A stretch of DNA of 64,000 nt from the NCBI GenBank assembly GCA_039830045.1, contig CP140044.1, positions 186,001 through 250,000 of the forward strand, written 5' to 3'. Every line of letters starts with the position of its first letter. The stretch's first letter is position 1. A program made the position numbers and the translations under genes. The notes beneath the pieces are model-generated. The model was not told the origin of the DNA, did no database searches, and saw only the letters and a list, made by a program, of their open reading frames with translations. This DNA comes from Buchnera aphidicola (Floraphis choui) (GTDB lineage: Bacteria; Pseudomonadota; Gammaproteobacteria; Enterobacterales; Enterobacteriaceae). Below are positions 54,769-63,291 of this stretch, one piece after another.

Positions 54769-56495
54769 ACAGAATATTTGTCATTTTTTCTTAATAGCAT
54801 ACTATTCATTCCACCATCACGAATTTGCATAGGATATACGTGTTCAGAAGCATCAATAGTTATGTCAATAAAAACTAAATGTCCTTTATTTAATTGTTCT
54901 AAAGAAAATTTTAATTTTGTTTCTAGATCCTTAGGATTACTAATCGAAATTCCTATATGACCATATGATTCAGCTAATTTAACAAAATTTGGAAGTGATT
55001 TCATATAAGAATGAGAATGTCGACCTGAATAAATTATATCTTGCCATTGTTTTACCATTCCTAAAGATCTATTATTTAAATTTAATATTAATATTGGTAA
55101 TTTATATTGCATAGCTGTAGATAACTCTTGAATGTTCATTTGAATACTGCCATCACCAGTAATACAAATAACAGTTTCTTTTGGAAGCGCTAATTTAACT
55201 CCTAATGCTGCTGGTAATCCAAAACCCATGGTTCCTAAACCACCTGAGTTAATCCATCTTCTAGGTTTACAAAAAGGGTAATATAACGCTGCAAACATTT
55301 GATGTTGTCCTACATCTGATGTAATATAAGCTTTTCCTTGAGTTAATTTCCAAATAGTTTTGATAACACTTTGTGGTTTAATATTTAGATCATTTTTATT
55401 GAATCGTAAGCTTTTGACATTTTTCCAATTATTAATCTTTATCCACCATTTTTTTAAACAATAAAATTCTTTTACAAACATATTATCGTCTATAAATTGT
55501 AGCATTTGTTTTAAGATATATTTTGCATTTCCTATAATTGGAATATGTGCAGTAATAGTTTTTGATATAGATGTAGGATCAATGTCGATATGTATAATTA
55601 TGGCATTTGGACAATATTTGTCAACGTTATTAGTAGTTCTATCATCAAATCTTACTCCAATTGCTAAAATTGTATCTGAATTATGCATAGCCATATTAGC
55701 TTCATAAGTACCATGCATTCCTAACATTTGAAGGTTTTGAGGATGATTTCCAGGAAATGCTCCTAGAGCCATTAATGAAGTAGTAACTGGAATATTTAAT
55801 TTTTCGGCAAATATTTTTAGTTCATTATAACTATTTGAACTAATAACTCCTCCTCCTGCATAAATAATAGGTTGTTTTGCTAATTTTAAAGTATCAATAG
55901 CTTTTTTTATTTGTTTAAGATTTCCTTTAATTATTGGATTATAAGATCGTATACTTACTTCGGTAGGCCATACATATGGTTTTTTGTTAAGTGGATTGAG
56001 AATATCTTTTGGAAGATCGATAACAATTGGACCAGGACGACCACTCGATGCTAACCAAAATGCTTTTTTAAAGGTAATAGGAATATCTTCTGTTTTTTTT
56101 ACTAAAAAACTATGCTTAACTATTGGTCGTGAAATTCCTATCATGTCACATTCTTGAAATGCATCATAACCTATTAGATAAGATGCTACTTGTCCTGATA
56201 TTATTACTATAGGAATAGAATCCATATATGCTGTGGCAATGCCTGTAATAGCGTTAGTTGCACCAGGACCGGAAGTAACTAGAACTACTCCAACTTTTCC
56301 AGTAGCTCGCGCATATCCATCAGCCATATGAGTTGCTCCTTGTTCATGTCGTACTAGAATATGTTTAATTTTATTAGTAGATTTTAAAGAATCATATATA
56401 TCTAGTACTGCCCCTCCGGGATATCCAAAGATATGTTTAATACCTTGGTCGATCAGTGATTGAATAACCATTTCAGATCCTGATAACATTTCCAT
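54765..56495 (-). CDS. ilvI: Acetolactate synthase III, catalytic subunit
   Basis: IlvI is a ThDP/FAD enzyme that condenses pyruvate in valine/leucine synthesis (or with 2-ketobutyrate for isoleucine). The 576-residue protein (E. coli 574) shows IFGYPGGAVLDIYD, the catalytic-Glu segment VRHEQGATHMADGYARA, and the ThDP motif GDGSIQMNIQELSTA. The frame opens at 56519, but GGAG sits 5 nt before ATG 56495 (MEMLSGSEM), exactly where E. coli begins. cra, downstream of ilvH in E. coli, is gone. Confidence 0.97.
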   Translation of the reverse strand: MEMLSGSEMVIQSLIDQGIKHIFGYPGGAVLDIYDSLKSTNKIKHILVRHEQGATHMADGYARATGKVGVVLVTSGPGATNAITGIATAYMDSIPIVIISGQVASYLIGYDAFQECDMIGISRPIVKHSFLVKKTEDIPITFKKAFWLASSGRPGPIVIDLPKDILNPLNKKPYVWPTEVSIRSYNPIIKGNLKQIKKAIDTLKLAKQPIIYAGGGVISSNSYNELKIFAEKLNIPVTTSLMALGAFPGNHPQNLQMLGMHGTYEANMAMHNSDTILAIGVRFDDRTTNNVDKYCPNAIIIHIDIDPTSISKTITAHIPIIGNAKYILKQMLQFIDDNMFVKEFYCLKKWWIKINNWKNVKSLRFNKNDLNIKPQSVIKTIWKLTQGKAYITSDVGQHQMFAALYYPFCKPRRWINSGGLGTMGFGLPAALGVKLALPKETVICITGDGSIQMNIQELSTAMQYKLPILILNLNNRSLGMVKQWQDIIYSGRHSHSYMKSLPNFVKLAESYGHIGISISNPKDLETKLKFSLEQLNKGHLVFIDITIDASEHVYPMQIRDGGMNSMLLRKNDKYSV

Positions 56496-56740
56496 TTTTT
56501 CTCCAATTACTGCTTTCATATTTATTTCAGATATATTTTATGCATATAAGTTGTATATATTTCAAAATTTTTATTTAAAAGATAAGTTCACTTTTATTTT
56601 CCACTATAAATGTAATATGAATTTATGATGTTAAATTTTAATTTATTGATTTATGATAAAATGTTTGTTTTTAAATGTAAATCGATATGTTTTAGTTTTA
56701 TATTTAGAAATATTTTTTAACAATGTATTTTTTAAGTATT

Positions 56741-57691
56741 TTATATAATTTTTGTTAAAGATGAACGAAATTTAGGTGAAACCCATGTAAATAAAGTAGA
56801 TTTATATTTTTTTATTAAACACACGGCTAATTTTTCTTTGATAGCAAGTTTTTTAGCTTGTTCAAAACCTAATATCATTAAACCTGTGTCCCATGCATCT
56901 GATTCTAATGCTGATTTTGCAATTACACTAACTGAAACTAAATTTGTATCAGAAGGTTGTCCTGTAATAGGATTAAGTAAATGTACAATTTTTTTTCCTT
57001 CTAAATAGTAATAATTTCTATATGTTCCTGATGTACTAATAGCATCATTGTATAACTTTACAATCATATGGATTTTAAATTCTGAGTCAATTGGTTTTTG
57101 AATGGCAATTATTTTAGGGTTAGATAAGTTATTTTTAGTATGAGTAACGATCGCACCTCCGACTGAAATAGTATAATCTTTTATTCCTTTTTTTTGTAAT
57201 AGTTTTCCTAAATGATCTGCAATAAAGCCTTCTCCTAAGGTTGATAAATCTAATACTACGTTTTTTATATTTTTTTTGAGATAATACTTTTCATTTTTTT
57301 TACTAAGTGTTATATGTTTTAATCCTGTTAATGCAAGAGCGTGTTTGATTATTGGTGGCTTTGGAGTAAAATTTGGGAGTTTTTTTGGCCCAAAACCCCA
57401 TATATTTACTAATGTTCCTATAGTAATATCTAAAGCATTAGATGTTTTTTTTCCTATTAATAAAGCTGTTTGAATAACTTTTGCTAAGTTTTTACTAATA
57501 TGTTTAGGAATAGTACTTTGATAATTATTAAATTTTGAAATACTAGAGTTTTGTTCCCAAAAAGATAGTTCTTGGTTATCATTATCAAGTTGCGTTTTAA
57601 TTTCTTTTATTAATATTTTTTTATCTATGTTCTTGGTAAGAAAATTTATCTTCCATATTGTTCCCATAGTTTTTCCAGATAAATAAACCAT
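56741..57691 (-). CDS. apbE: FAD:protein FMN transferase, signal region out of frame
   Basis: ApbE attaches FMN to threonines of periplasmic-side subunits such as RnfD/RnfG. The 316-residue frame (E. coli 351) starts MVYLSGKTMGTIWKINF and has DITIGTLVNIWGFGP, DLSTLGEGFIADHL, ISVGGAIVTH, DAISTSGTYRNYY and SDAWDTGLMILG. It lacks the N-terminal export signal. Upstream, GTG 57771 opens a frame that would read MKILFKNTFFFLLILLHI and continue into apbE as a ~343-residue protein if the run of ten T (57738-57747) had eleven. No lipobox Cys is visible. The enzyme call is firm; the extension is inferred. Confidence 0.9.
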   Translation of the reverse strand: MVYLSGKTMGTIWKINFLTKNIDKKILIKEIKTQLDNDNQELSFWEQNSSISKFNNYQSTIPKHISKNLAKVIQTALLIGKKTSNALDITIGTLVNIWGFGPKKLPNFTPKPPIIKHALALTGLKHITLSKKNEKYYLKKNIKNVVLDLSTLGEGFIADHLGKLLQKKGIKDYTISVGGAIVTHTKNNLSNPKIIAIQKPIDSEFKIHMIVKLYNDAISTSGTYRNYYYLEGKKIVHLLNPITGQPSDTNLVSVSVIAKSALESDAWDTGLMILGFEQAKKLAIKEKLAVCLIKKYKSTLFTWVSPKFRSSLTKII

Positions 57692-57737
57692 TTTATAGTG
57701 TTCTGTTGTATATATATTTATGTGTAATAATATAAGT

Positions 57738-57747
57738 AAAAAAAAAA
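57738..57747 (-). other. Poly(T)10 run in the putative apbE signal-peptide region
   Basis: Ten T on the coding (minus) strand. One extra T would join GTG 57771 to the apbE frame through a hydrophobic, Lys-started segment resembling a signal peptide. Confidence 0.5.
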
Positions 57748-57771
57748 TGTATTCTTAAATAATATTTTCAC

Positions 57772-58069
57772 TGTTTTCGCATGTTTTATAATAAATTTTA
57801 TATTAATATGTATGGTACGTATGATAACTTTTAAAACACAAAACAAAATTGATAAGTAAAAGTTTTAATTAACATTGTTTAATTTGTTATTGTATTTCAT
57901 AAAATGTTAGTTTCTATATTGTATACTAACATATATAACTTTATTTATTTTTATGCTCTATATATATTTATTGCGACATATTGTGTTGTCGTATTGAATT
58001 ATAATAGTAAATATGGTTTTCATTAAAATTGTACTGTAGATTCAATTTTAATTTAAATATGAGAAAAAA
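57772..58069. other. Divergent spacer between apbE and degP
   Basis: Together with the putative apbE extension (57692-57771) this makes 378 bp between annotated starts. A TATAAT at 58000-58005 may be the degP -10, but no -35 is well spaced. No sigma-E type promoter, which drives degP in E. coli, is visible. Confidence 0.4.
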
Positions 58070-59482
58070 ATGAAAATTATAAAATTAGCAGTACAAATGT
58101 TTTCTTTATTAACTGTTTTATTTTTAAATGTAGGTTTTTCTTGGAATTCGTCCCCGTCTTTAAATAATTCTATACGTTTAGAATCTATAAATCCAAGTTT
58201 AGCTCCAATGTTAGAAAAAGTTATGCCTTCTGTAGTAAGTATAAATATTGAAGGTAGCACTGTTGTTCGGAATTCTTATACTCCTCATGGGTTCCAATCG
58301 TTTTTTGGAAACCTTTCTTTATTTTGTAAAAAAGAATTATCATTAAAAGCATTTCCGATATGCCAGGAAAAATTTCGTGCATTAGGATCAGGAGTAATTA
58401 TTGATTCGAAAAAAGGATATGTAGTAACTAATAATCATGTTATTGATCATGCTAGTAAAATTCAAGTTCAGTTAAGTAATGGAAGTCAGTATAATGCTAA
58501 AATAGTTGGTAGAGACCCTCATTTTGATATAGCTTTAATTCAACTAGATGAAAGTGAACATTTGCAAGAAATAAAATTTTCTGATTCTAATTCGTTAAGG
58601 GTAGGAGATTATGTTATTGCAATTGGTAATCCTTTTGGATTAGGTGAAACTGTTACTTCAGGAATTGTTTCTGCATTAAATCGTAACGGATTAAATATTG
58701 AAAATTATGAAAATTTTATTCAGACTGATGCAGCTATTAATAAAGGTAACTCTGGGGGCGCATTAGTTAATTTAAAAGGAGAATTAATTGGAATTAATAC
58801 TGCAATTTTAGCTCCAGAAGGTGGAAACATTGGAATAGGATTCGCGATTCCAGCTAATATAGTTAAAAGTTTAATTAATCAAATGATAACTTATGGTCAA
58901 GTTCATCGCAATGAATTAGGTATTATGGGTACAGAGTTAAATTCCGATTTAGCTAAGGTTATGAAACTTAGTGTAAATAAAGGAGCGTTTATTAGTCGAG
59001 TTTTATCGAAATCGTCTGCCGATATTGCAGGAATACAGCCAGGTGATGTAATTGTATCTTTAAATAAAAAACCAATTTTTAGTTTTTTGGAATTACGTGC
59101 TGAAATTGCTTCTTTACCAGCTAATACTAAAATGGAACTGGGTGTATTAAGAAATAAAAGTTTTAGATCTGTAATAGTAGAGTTAAAATTGCATGTAACA
59201 AATAAAGTTAATTCTGTTAATTTGTATTCAGAAATTGCAGGAGCTGAATTTAGTAATTACCATGTAAATGGAGAGACAAAAGGAATTTATGTTGAAAATG
59301 TTAAGAAAAATTCAGCAGCCTTTCATATTGGATTAAGAAAAGAAGATGTTATTATTGGTGTTAATAAACATTCTGTACCATCTTTAGATGTTTTTCGAAA
59401 ATTACTTCGTTCAAAGCCAACAACATTAGTTTTTCATATTAAGCGTGGAAATGAAATTATATATTTAGTAATGCAAGAATAG
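58070..59482 (+). CDS. degP: Periplasmic serine endoprotease DegP (HtrA)
   Basis: DegP degrades or holds misfolded periplasmic proteins. The 470-residue protein (E. coli 474) has an N-terminal signal peptide (about 1-25, KLAVQMFSLLTVLFLNVGFS), the trypsin-like triad H123 (TNNHVIDHA), D153 (HFDIALIQL) and S228 (GNSGGALVN), the LA-loop cysteine pair C86/C98, and two PDZ domains (about 275-370 and 385-470). It is a single gene with a strong terminator. Confidence 0.96.
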   Translation: MKIIKLAVQMFSLLTVLFLNVGFSWNSSPSLNNSIRLESINPSLAPMLEKVMPSVVSINIEGSTVVRNSYTPHGFQSFFGNLSLFCKKELSLKAFPICQEKFRALGSGVIIDSKKGYVVTNNHVIDHASKIQVQLSNGSQYNAKIVGRDPHFDIALIQLDESEHLQEIKFSDSNSLRVGDYVIAIGNPFGLGETVTSGIVSALNRNGLNIENYENFIQTDAAINKGNSGGALVNLKGELIGINTAILAPEGGNIGIGFAIPANIVKSLINQMITYGQVHRNELGIMGTELNSDLAKVMKLSVNKGAFISRVLSKSSADIAGIQPGDVIVSLNKKPIFSFLELRAEIASLPANTKMELGVLRNKSFRSVIVELKLHVTNKVNSVNLYSEIAGAEFSNYHVNGETKGIYVENVKKNSAAFHIGLRKEDVIIGVNKHSVPSLDVFRKLLRSKPTTLVFHIKRGNEIIYLVMQE

Positions 59483-59489
59483 TAATTTT

Positions 59490-59534
59490 AACCTACCTAT
59501 AAAATAATAAACATGTTTTATTTTTAGGTAGGTT
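59490..59534. terminator. Bidirectional terminator between degP and dapD
   Basis: AACCTACCTA (59490-59499) pairs perfectly with TAGGTAGGTT (59525-59534), and A/T pairs inside extend the stem. It starts 7 bp after the degP stop and lies between convergent genes. Confidence 0.8.
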
Positions 59535-59593
59535 TGATATCTATTGATTTTTATAAATTTTTAAATTGAAATAAATAGATAATTTTGTATAAA

Positions 59594-60418
59594 TTAATCA
59601 ATATCCCTCAGAATTTGATTAAGTTTTATTTTTTTTAGTGTTTTTTCATCAACATTTTTAACAATAATAGCACAGTAAAGATTATAATCTCCATTTTTAG
59701 ATGGTAAGCTACCTGGAACGACTACAGATCCTTTTGGAATTTTTCCATAAGAAATAGTTTTTTTATTTCTATCATATATTTTTGTACTTTGTCCAATATA
59801 TACTCCCATAGAAATAACTGACCCACGTTCAACAATTACTCCTTCTACAATTTCGGATCTAGCTCCAATAAAACAATTGTCTTCTATTATTGTTGGATTA
59901 TTTTGCAATGGTTCTAATACACCTCCTATTCCTACTCCTCCAGACAAATGAACGTTCTTTCCTATTTGAGCACAAGATCCAACTGTTGCCCAAGTATCTA
60001 TCATCGTTCCTGAATCAATGTATGCTCCTATGTTTACAAAAGAAGGCATTATAACGGTATTTTTCCCAATAAAAGAACCATATCGAATTGATGCTGGAGG
60101 CACTATTCTTATTTCGTCTCGAACGAAGTGTTTTTCTTGATATTGTGAATATTTTAATTTTATTTTGTCGTAATACTGTATGTTATTATTGATAATAAGA
60201 TGGTTTTTGTTTATACAAAAATAAAGCAGAATAGCTTTTTTTATCCATTGATGAGTAAACCAATTTTCTTCTATTTTTTCTGAAATTTTTAATATACCTT
60301 GATTTAGCATTGATAGTACTTGATTAATCGCATTGGTAATAGAAATATCAACATTTTTGAAATTTATGTTATTTTTATTTTCGAAAGTACTTTCAATTAT
60401 TTTTTTTAAATTTTTCAT
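59594..60418 (-). CDS. dapD: 2,3,4,5-tetrahydropyridine-2,6-dicarboxylate N-succinyltransferase
   Basis: DapD succinylates tetrahydrodipicolinate in the lysine/meso-DAP pathway. The 274-residue protein equals E. coli in length. The N-terminal helical domain is followed by a left-handed beta-helix of hexapeptide repeats (about 100-230), with DTWATVGSCAQIGKNVHLSGG and GARSEIVEGVIVERGSVISMG. Meso-DAP feeds both lysine, for the host, and MurE in this same window. Confidence 0.97.
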   Translation of the reverse strand: MKNLKKIIESTFENKNNINFKNVDISITNAINQVLSMLNQGILKISEKIEENWFTHQWIKKAILLYFCINKNHLIINNNIQYYDKIKLKYSQYQEKHFVRDEIRIVPPASIRYGSFIGKNTVIMPSFVNIGAYIDSGTMIDTWATVGSCAQIGKNVHLSGGVGIGGVLEPLQNNPTIIEDNCFIGARSEIVEGVIVERGSVISMGVYIGQSTKIYDRNKKTISYGKIPKGSVVVPGSLPSKNGDYNLYCAIIVKNVDEKTLKKIKLNQILRDID

Positions 60419-60509
60419 ATTAAATTATAATTTAATTTTATGTTAGTAAAAGATAATAGTTTGATTTTAATATAGACATATTTATTAATTTTCAAAATTC
60501 ATATAATTT

Positions 60510-61310
60510 TTAGAGGCAATTATTAAATATTTTTGGTATTGTTTCTTCTTTTTGTATTGTTAACACTTCACATCCTGTTTCATTTACTAAAATAGTATGT
60601 TCATATTGTGCGGATAAGCTATTGTCTTGAGTTTGTACTGTCCATCCATCGTTCATACATTTTACTTTACAACTTCCTGAATTTACCATGGGTTCTATTG
60701 TAAATGTCATACCTGATTTTAATATTATGTCTTTACTATTGTAGTAGTTGTGATGTAGAACTTGAGGAGGTTCATGAAATTTAGTTCCTATCCCATGACC
60801 ACAATATTCTCTTACAATAGAAAAATTATGTTTTTCTACATATTTTTGTATAGTTTTACCAATTTTATTTAGGTATATTCCTGGTTTTATTTCATACAAT
60901 GATAAATATAAACTTTGTCTGGTTACTTCACATAACAACTTTCCTAATGGTGTTGGGTTTCCAACAAAAAACATTTTAGATGCATCTCCATAGTATTGAT
61001 TTTTGATAATTGCAACATCAATATTAACAATATCTCCACATTGCAATTTATTTTTGTAATTAGGAATACCATGACAAACAACGTTATTAACAGAAATACA
61101 AATAGATTTAGGAAATCCATGATATCCTAAACAAGCTGGTTTTGCTTGTTGTTGATTGATTATATAATTATGACAAATAGAATCTAATTCTCCTGTAGAA
61201 ATATCAGGTTCAATATATTGTTCAATCATTTCCAAAACTTCTGCTACTAGTTTGCTTACTGCTCGCATTTTTTGTATTTCATTTTGTTTTTTAATAGAAA
61301 TAGTACTCAT
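60510..61310 (-). CDS. map: Methionine aminopeptidase
   Basis: Map removes the initiator methionine from new proteins. The 266-residue protein (E. coli 264) has all five metal ligands: D98, D109, H172, E206 and E237, in NIDVAIIKNQYYGDASKMF, GHGIGTKFHEPP, FTIEPM and YEHTILV. It is divergent from rpsB, the E. coli arrangement. Confidence 0.97.
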   Translation of the reverse strand: MSTISIKKQNEIQKMRAVSKLVAEVLEMIEQYIEPDISTGELDSICHNYIINQQQAKPACLGYHGFPKSICISVNNVVCHGIPNYKNKLQCGDIVNIDVAIIKNQYYGDASKMFFVGNPTPLGKLLCEVTRQSLYLSLYEIKPGIYLNKIGKTIQKYVEKHNFSIVREYCGHGIGTKFHEPPQVLHHNYYNSKDIILKSGMTFTIEPMVNSGSCKVKCMNDGWTVQTQDNSLSAQYEHTILVNETGCEVLTIQKEETIPKIFNNCL

Positions 61311-61412
61311 AGTATTTATATATTAGTTTTTATATATGTAATTATAAGTGTTTTTAAAAGAATATATATTATTAGATAATTATATCATTTAACACAAGTG
61401 TGTTTTATTATT

Positions 61413-61441
61413 TTGATAGAAAATTAATTTTTTGATATATT
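61413..61441 (+). promoter_or_regulatory. Putative sigma-70 promoter of rpsB-tsf
   Basis: TTGATA (61413-61418) and TATATT (61436-61441) are separated by exactly 17 bp. This is the best -35/-10 pair I see in the window. It lies about 140 bp upstream of rpsB, similar to the long leader of E. coli rpsB. Confidence 0.5.
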
Positions 61442-61581
61442 TAGAACTATTTTAATATTTTCATTCATATATGCTATCTTATAAATTTATTGCCAAAATA
61501 TTTTACAGATATAGAGTATTATAAAAAATATTTTAATAATTAGATAAATTTTAAGTTCTTCAATTATTTATGGAGTTGTTT

Positions 61582-62289
61582 ATGTCTACTGTGTCAATGA
61601 AAGATATGTTAAAAGCAGGTGTGCATTTTGGACATCAAACTCGTTATTGGAATCCAAAAATGAAATCTTTTATTTTTGGATCAAAAAATAAAGTGCATAT
61701 CATAAATTTAGAAATAACTCTTCCAATGTTTAATCTTGCTTTATCTGAATTAAAAAAAATTGTATCAAAAAAAGGAAAAATACTATTTGTTGGTACAAAA
61801 AAAGCAGCTAGTTCAATAGTTAAAAATTCTGCAATATCATGTGAACAATTTTATGTTAATCATCGTTGGTTGGGTGGTATGTTAACAAATTGGAAAACAG
61901 TTCGTCAGTCTATAAAAAAATTAAAGGATTTAGAATTACAATCTAAAGACGGAACTTTTAATAAATTGACTAAAAAGGAAGCATTGTTGCGTATGCGAGC
62001 ATTGTCTAAATTAGAAAATAGTTTAGGTGGAATTAAAGACATGGGAGGTTTACCTGATGCGTTATTTATTATAGATGCAGAGCATGAAAAAATAGCTATT
62101 AGGGAGGCAAATAACTTAGAAATTCCAGTATTTTCTATAGTAGATACTAATTCTAATCCTGATGGAGTAGATTTTGTCATTCCTGGTAATGATGATGCTA
62201 TAAGAGCAATTAATTTGTATTTAAGTTCTGTTTCCCAAACTATTTTAGAGTGTCATCGTGGTAATCAAGTATATGAGAATAGTATTTAA
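61582..62289 (+). CDS. rpsB: 30S ribosomal protein S2
   Basis: S2 binds the 30S head-body junction and recruits S1. The 235-residue protein (E. coli 241) shows MLKAGVHFGHQTRYWNPKM, NHRWLGGMLTNWKTVRQSI, DMGGLPDALFIIDAEHE and DGVDFVIPGNDDAIRAI. The frame opens at 61570, but GGAG at 61572-61575 and alignment place the start at 61582 (MSTVSMKDM). Operon with tsf. Confidence 0.97.
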   Translation: MSTVSMKDMLKAGVHFGHQTRYWNPKMKSFIFGSKNKVHIINLEITLPMFNLALSELKKIVSKKGKILFVGTKKAASSIVKNSAISCEQFYVNHRWLGGMLTNWKTVRQSIKKLKDLELQSKDGTFNKLTKKEALLRMRALSKLENSLGGIKDMGGLPDALFIIDAEHEKIAIREANNLEIPVFSIVDTNSNPDGVDFVIPGNDDAIRAINLYLSSVSQTILECHRGNQVYENSI

Positions 62290-62323
62290 TAATTAAAATA
62301 TTGAAAATTTATTAGGGAATTTG

Positions 62324-63139
62324 ATGAAAAACATTACAACACTTTTAATAAAAAAGTTACGTATTAAAACTGGAGCTGGGGTAATTGATTGTAAAAAAGC
62401 ATTAATAAAAACACAGGGAGACATAGAAAAATCTATTGATTTTCTTAGAAAATTAGGAAGAATAAAAGCAGAAAAAAAACAATTATTTTCTGCTACTAAT
62501 GGTGCAATATTTATTGATTATAATAGTAAGTGCGCAGCAATATTAGAATTAAATTGTGAAACTGATTTTGTTTCAAAAGAAAATAGTTTTATTTCTTTTG
62601 GAAGAGACATAATAAATTATGTTATTACTTCAGGCATACATAATAATGCATTATTACAGAAAATTTTTGAAGAAAAAAGAATTGATCTAGTTTCAAAAGT
62701 AAATGAAAATATCGTAATTCGTCGTATAGCAACATTAAATGGAAACAATATTGGAAACTATTTACATCATAATCGCATTGGTGTATTGGTACAATCCACA
62801 TCATATGATAATAAAAAACTAATCAAAAACATTGCTATGCATATAGCTGCTAGTAAACCAGAATATTTGAGGTCAGACCTTATTCCTAATTATGTTATAG
62901 AAAGAGAATATAAAATACAATTAGAATTAGCTATGAAATCTAAAAAACCTGAATCTATTGTAGAAAAAATAGTTAAAGGAAGGATGATTAAATTTTCTAA
63001 TGAAAAAACATTATTTGGTCAAACTTTTATTTTAGATCCTAAAAAAACTGTTGGTGATATTATTATAGAAAATAATATTGAAATAAATTCATTTATACGA
63101 TTTGAATTGGGAGAATTAATTTCTAATAAACCATGTTAA
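62324..63139 (+). CDS. tsf: Elongation factor Ts
   Basis: EF-Ts recycles EF-Tu by releasing GDP. The 271-residue protein (E. coli 283) has the N-terminal UBA-like domain with KTGAGVIDCKKAL, the EF-Tu contact TDFVSKE, and the C-terminal GRMIKFSNEKTLFGQ. AGGGA lies 5 nt before ATG 62324; the in-frame TTG immediately before is not the preferred start. It is 34 bp after rpsB. Confidence 0.96.
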   Translation: MKNITTLLIKKLRIKTGAGVIDCKKALIKTQGDIEKSIDFLRKLGRIKAEKKQLFSATNGAIFIDYNSKCAAILELNCETDFVSKENSFISFGRDIINYVITSGIHNNALLQKIFEEKRIDLVSKVNENIVIRRIATLNGNNIGNYLHHNRIGVLVQSTSYDNKKLIKNIAMHIAASKPEYLRSDLIPNYVIEREYKIQLELAMKSKKPESIVEKIVKGRMIKFSNEKTLFGQTFILDPKKTVGDIIIENNIEINSFIRFELGELISNKPC

Positions 63140-63180
63140 TAATGTATTAATAGTTATTAAAACTAATATAATGCTTTTTT

Positions 63181-63205
63181 AATAAACCGCCTAGTGGCGG
63201 TTATT
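63181..63205 (+). terminator. Terminator after rpsB-tsf
   Basis: AATAA and CCGCC pair with GGCGG and TTATT, with one bulged A and the 4-nt loop TAGT. A T-rich stretch follows. It separates tsf from pyrH, so pyrH probably has its own promoter in the remaining ~85 bp or relies on read-through. Confidence 0.8.
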
Positions 63206-63291
63206 ATATCTTTTAGTTTAATAAAGTATATAATTTCATATAAATATTATGTTTATAATTTTCTCAAATTTAATTTAGTGATGATTGCAAA

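Noticed and set aside
54765..56519. ilvI start at the first ATG, 56519
   Set aside because: The GGAG ribosome site lies within that extension, 5 nt before ATG 56495, which is also where homology starts.
57961..58005. Full -35/-10 promoter for degP
   Set aside because: A TATAAT is present, but the nearest TTG-type -35 boxes are spaced 13 or 23 bp away, so only a possible -10 can be stated.
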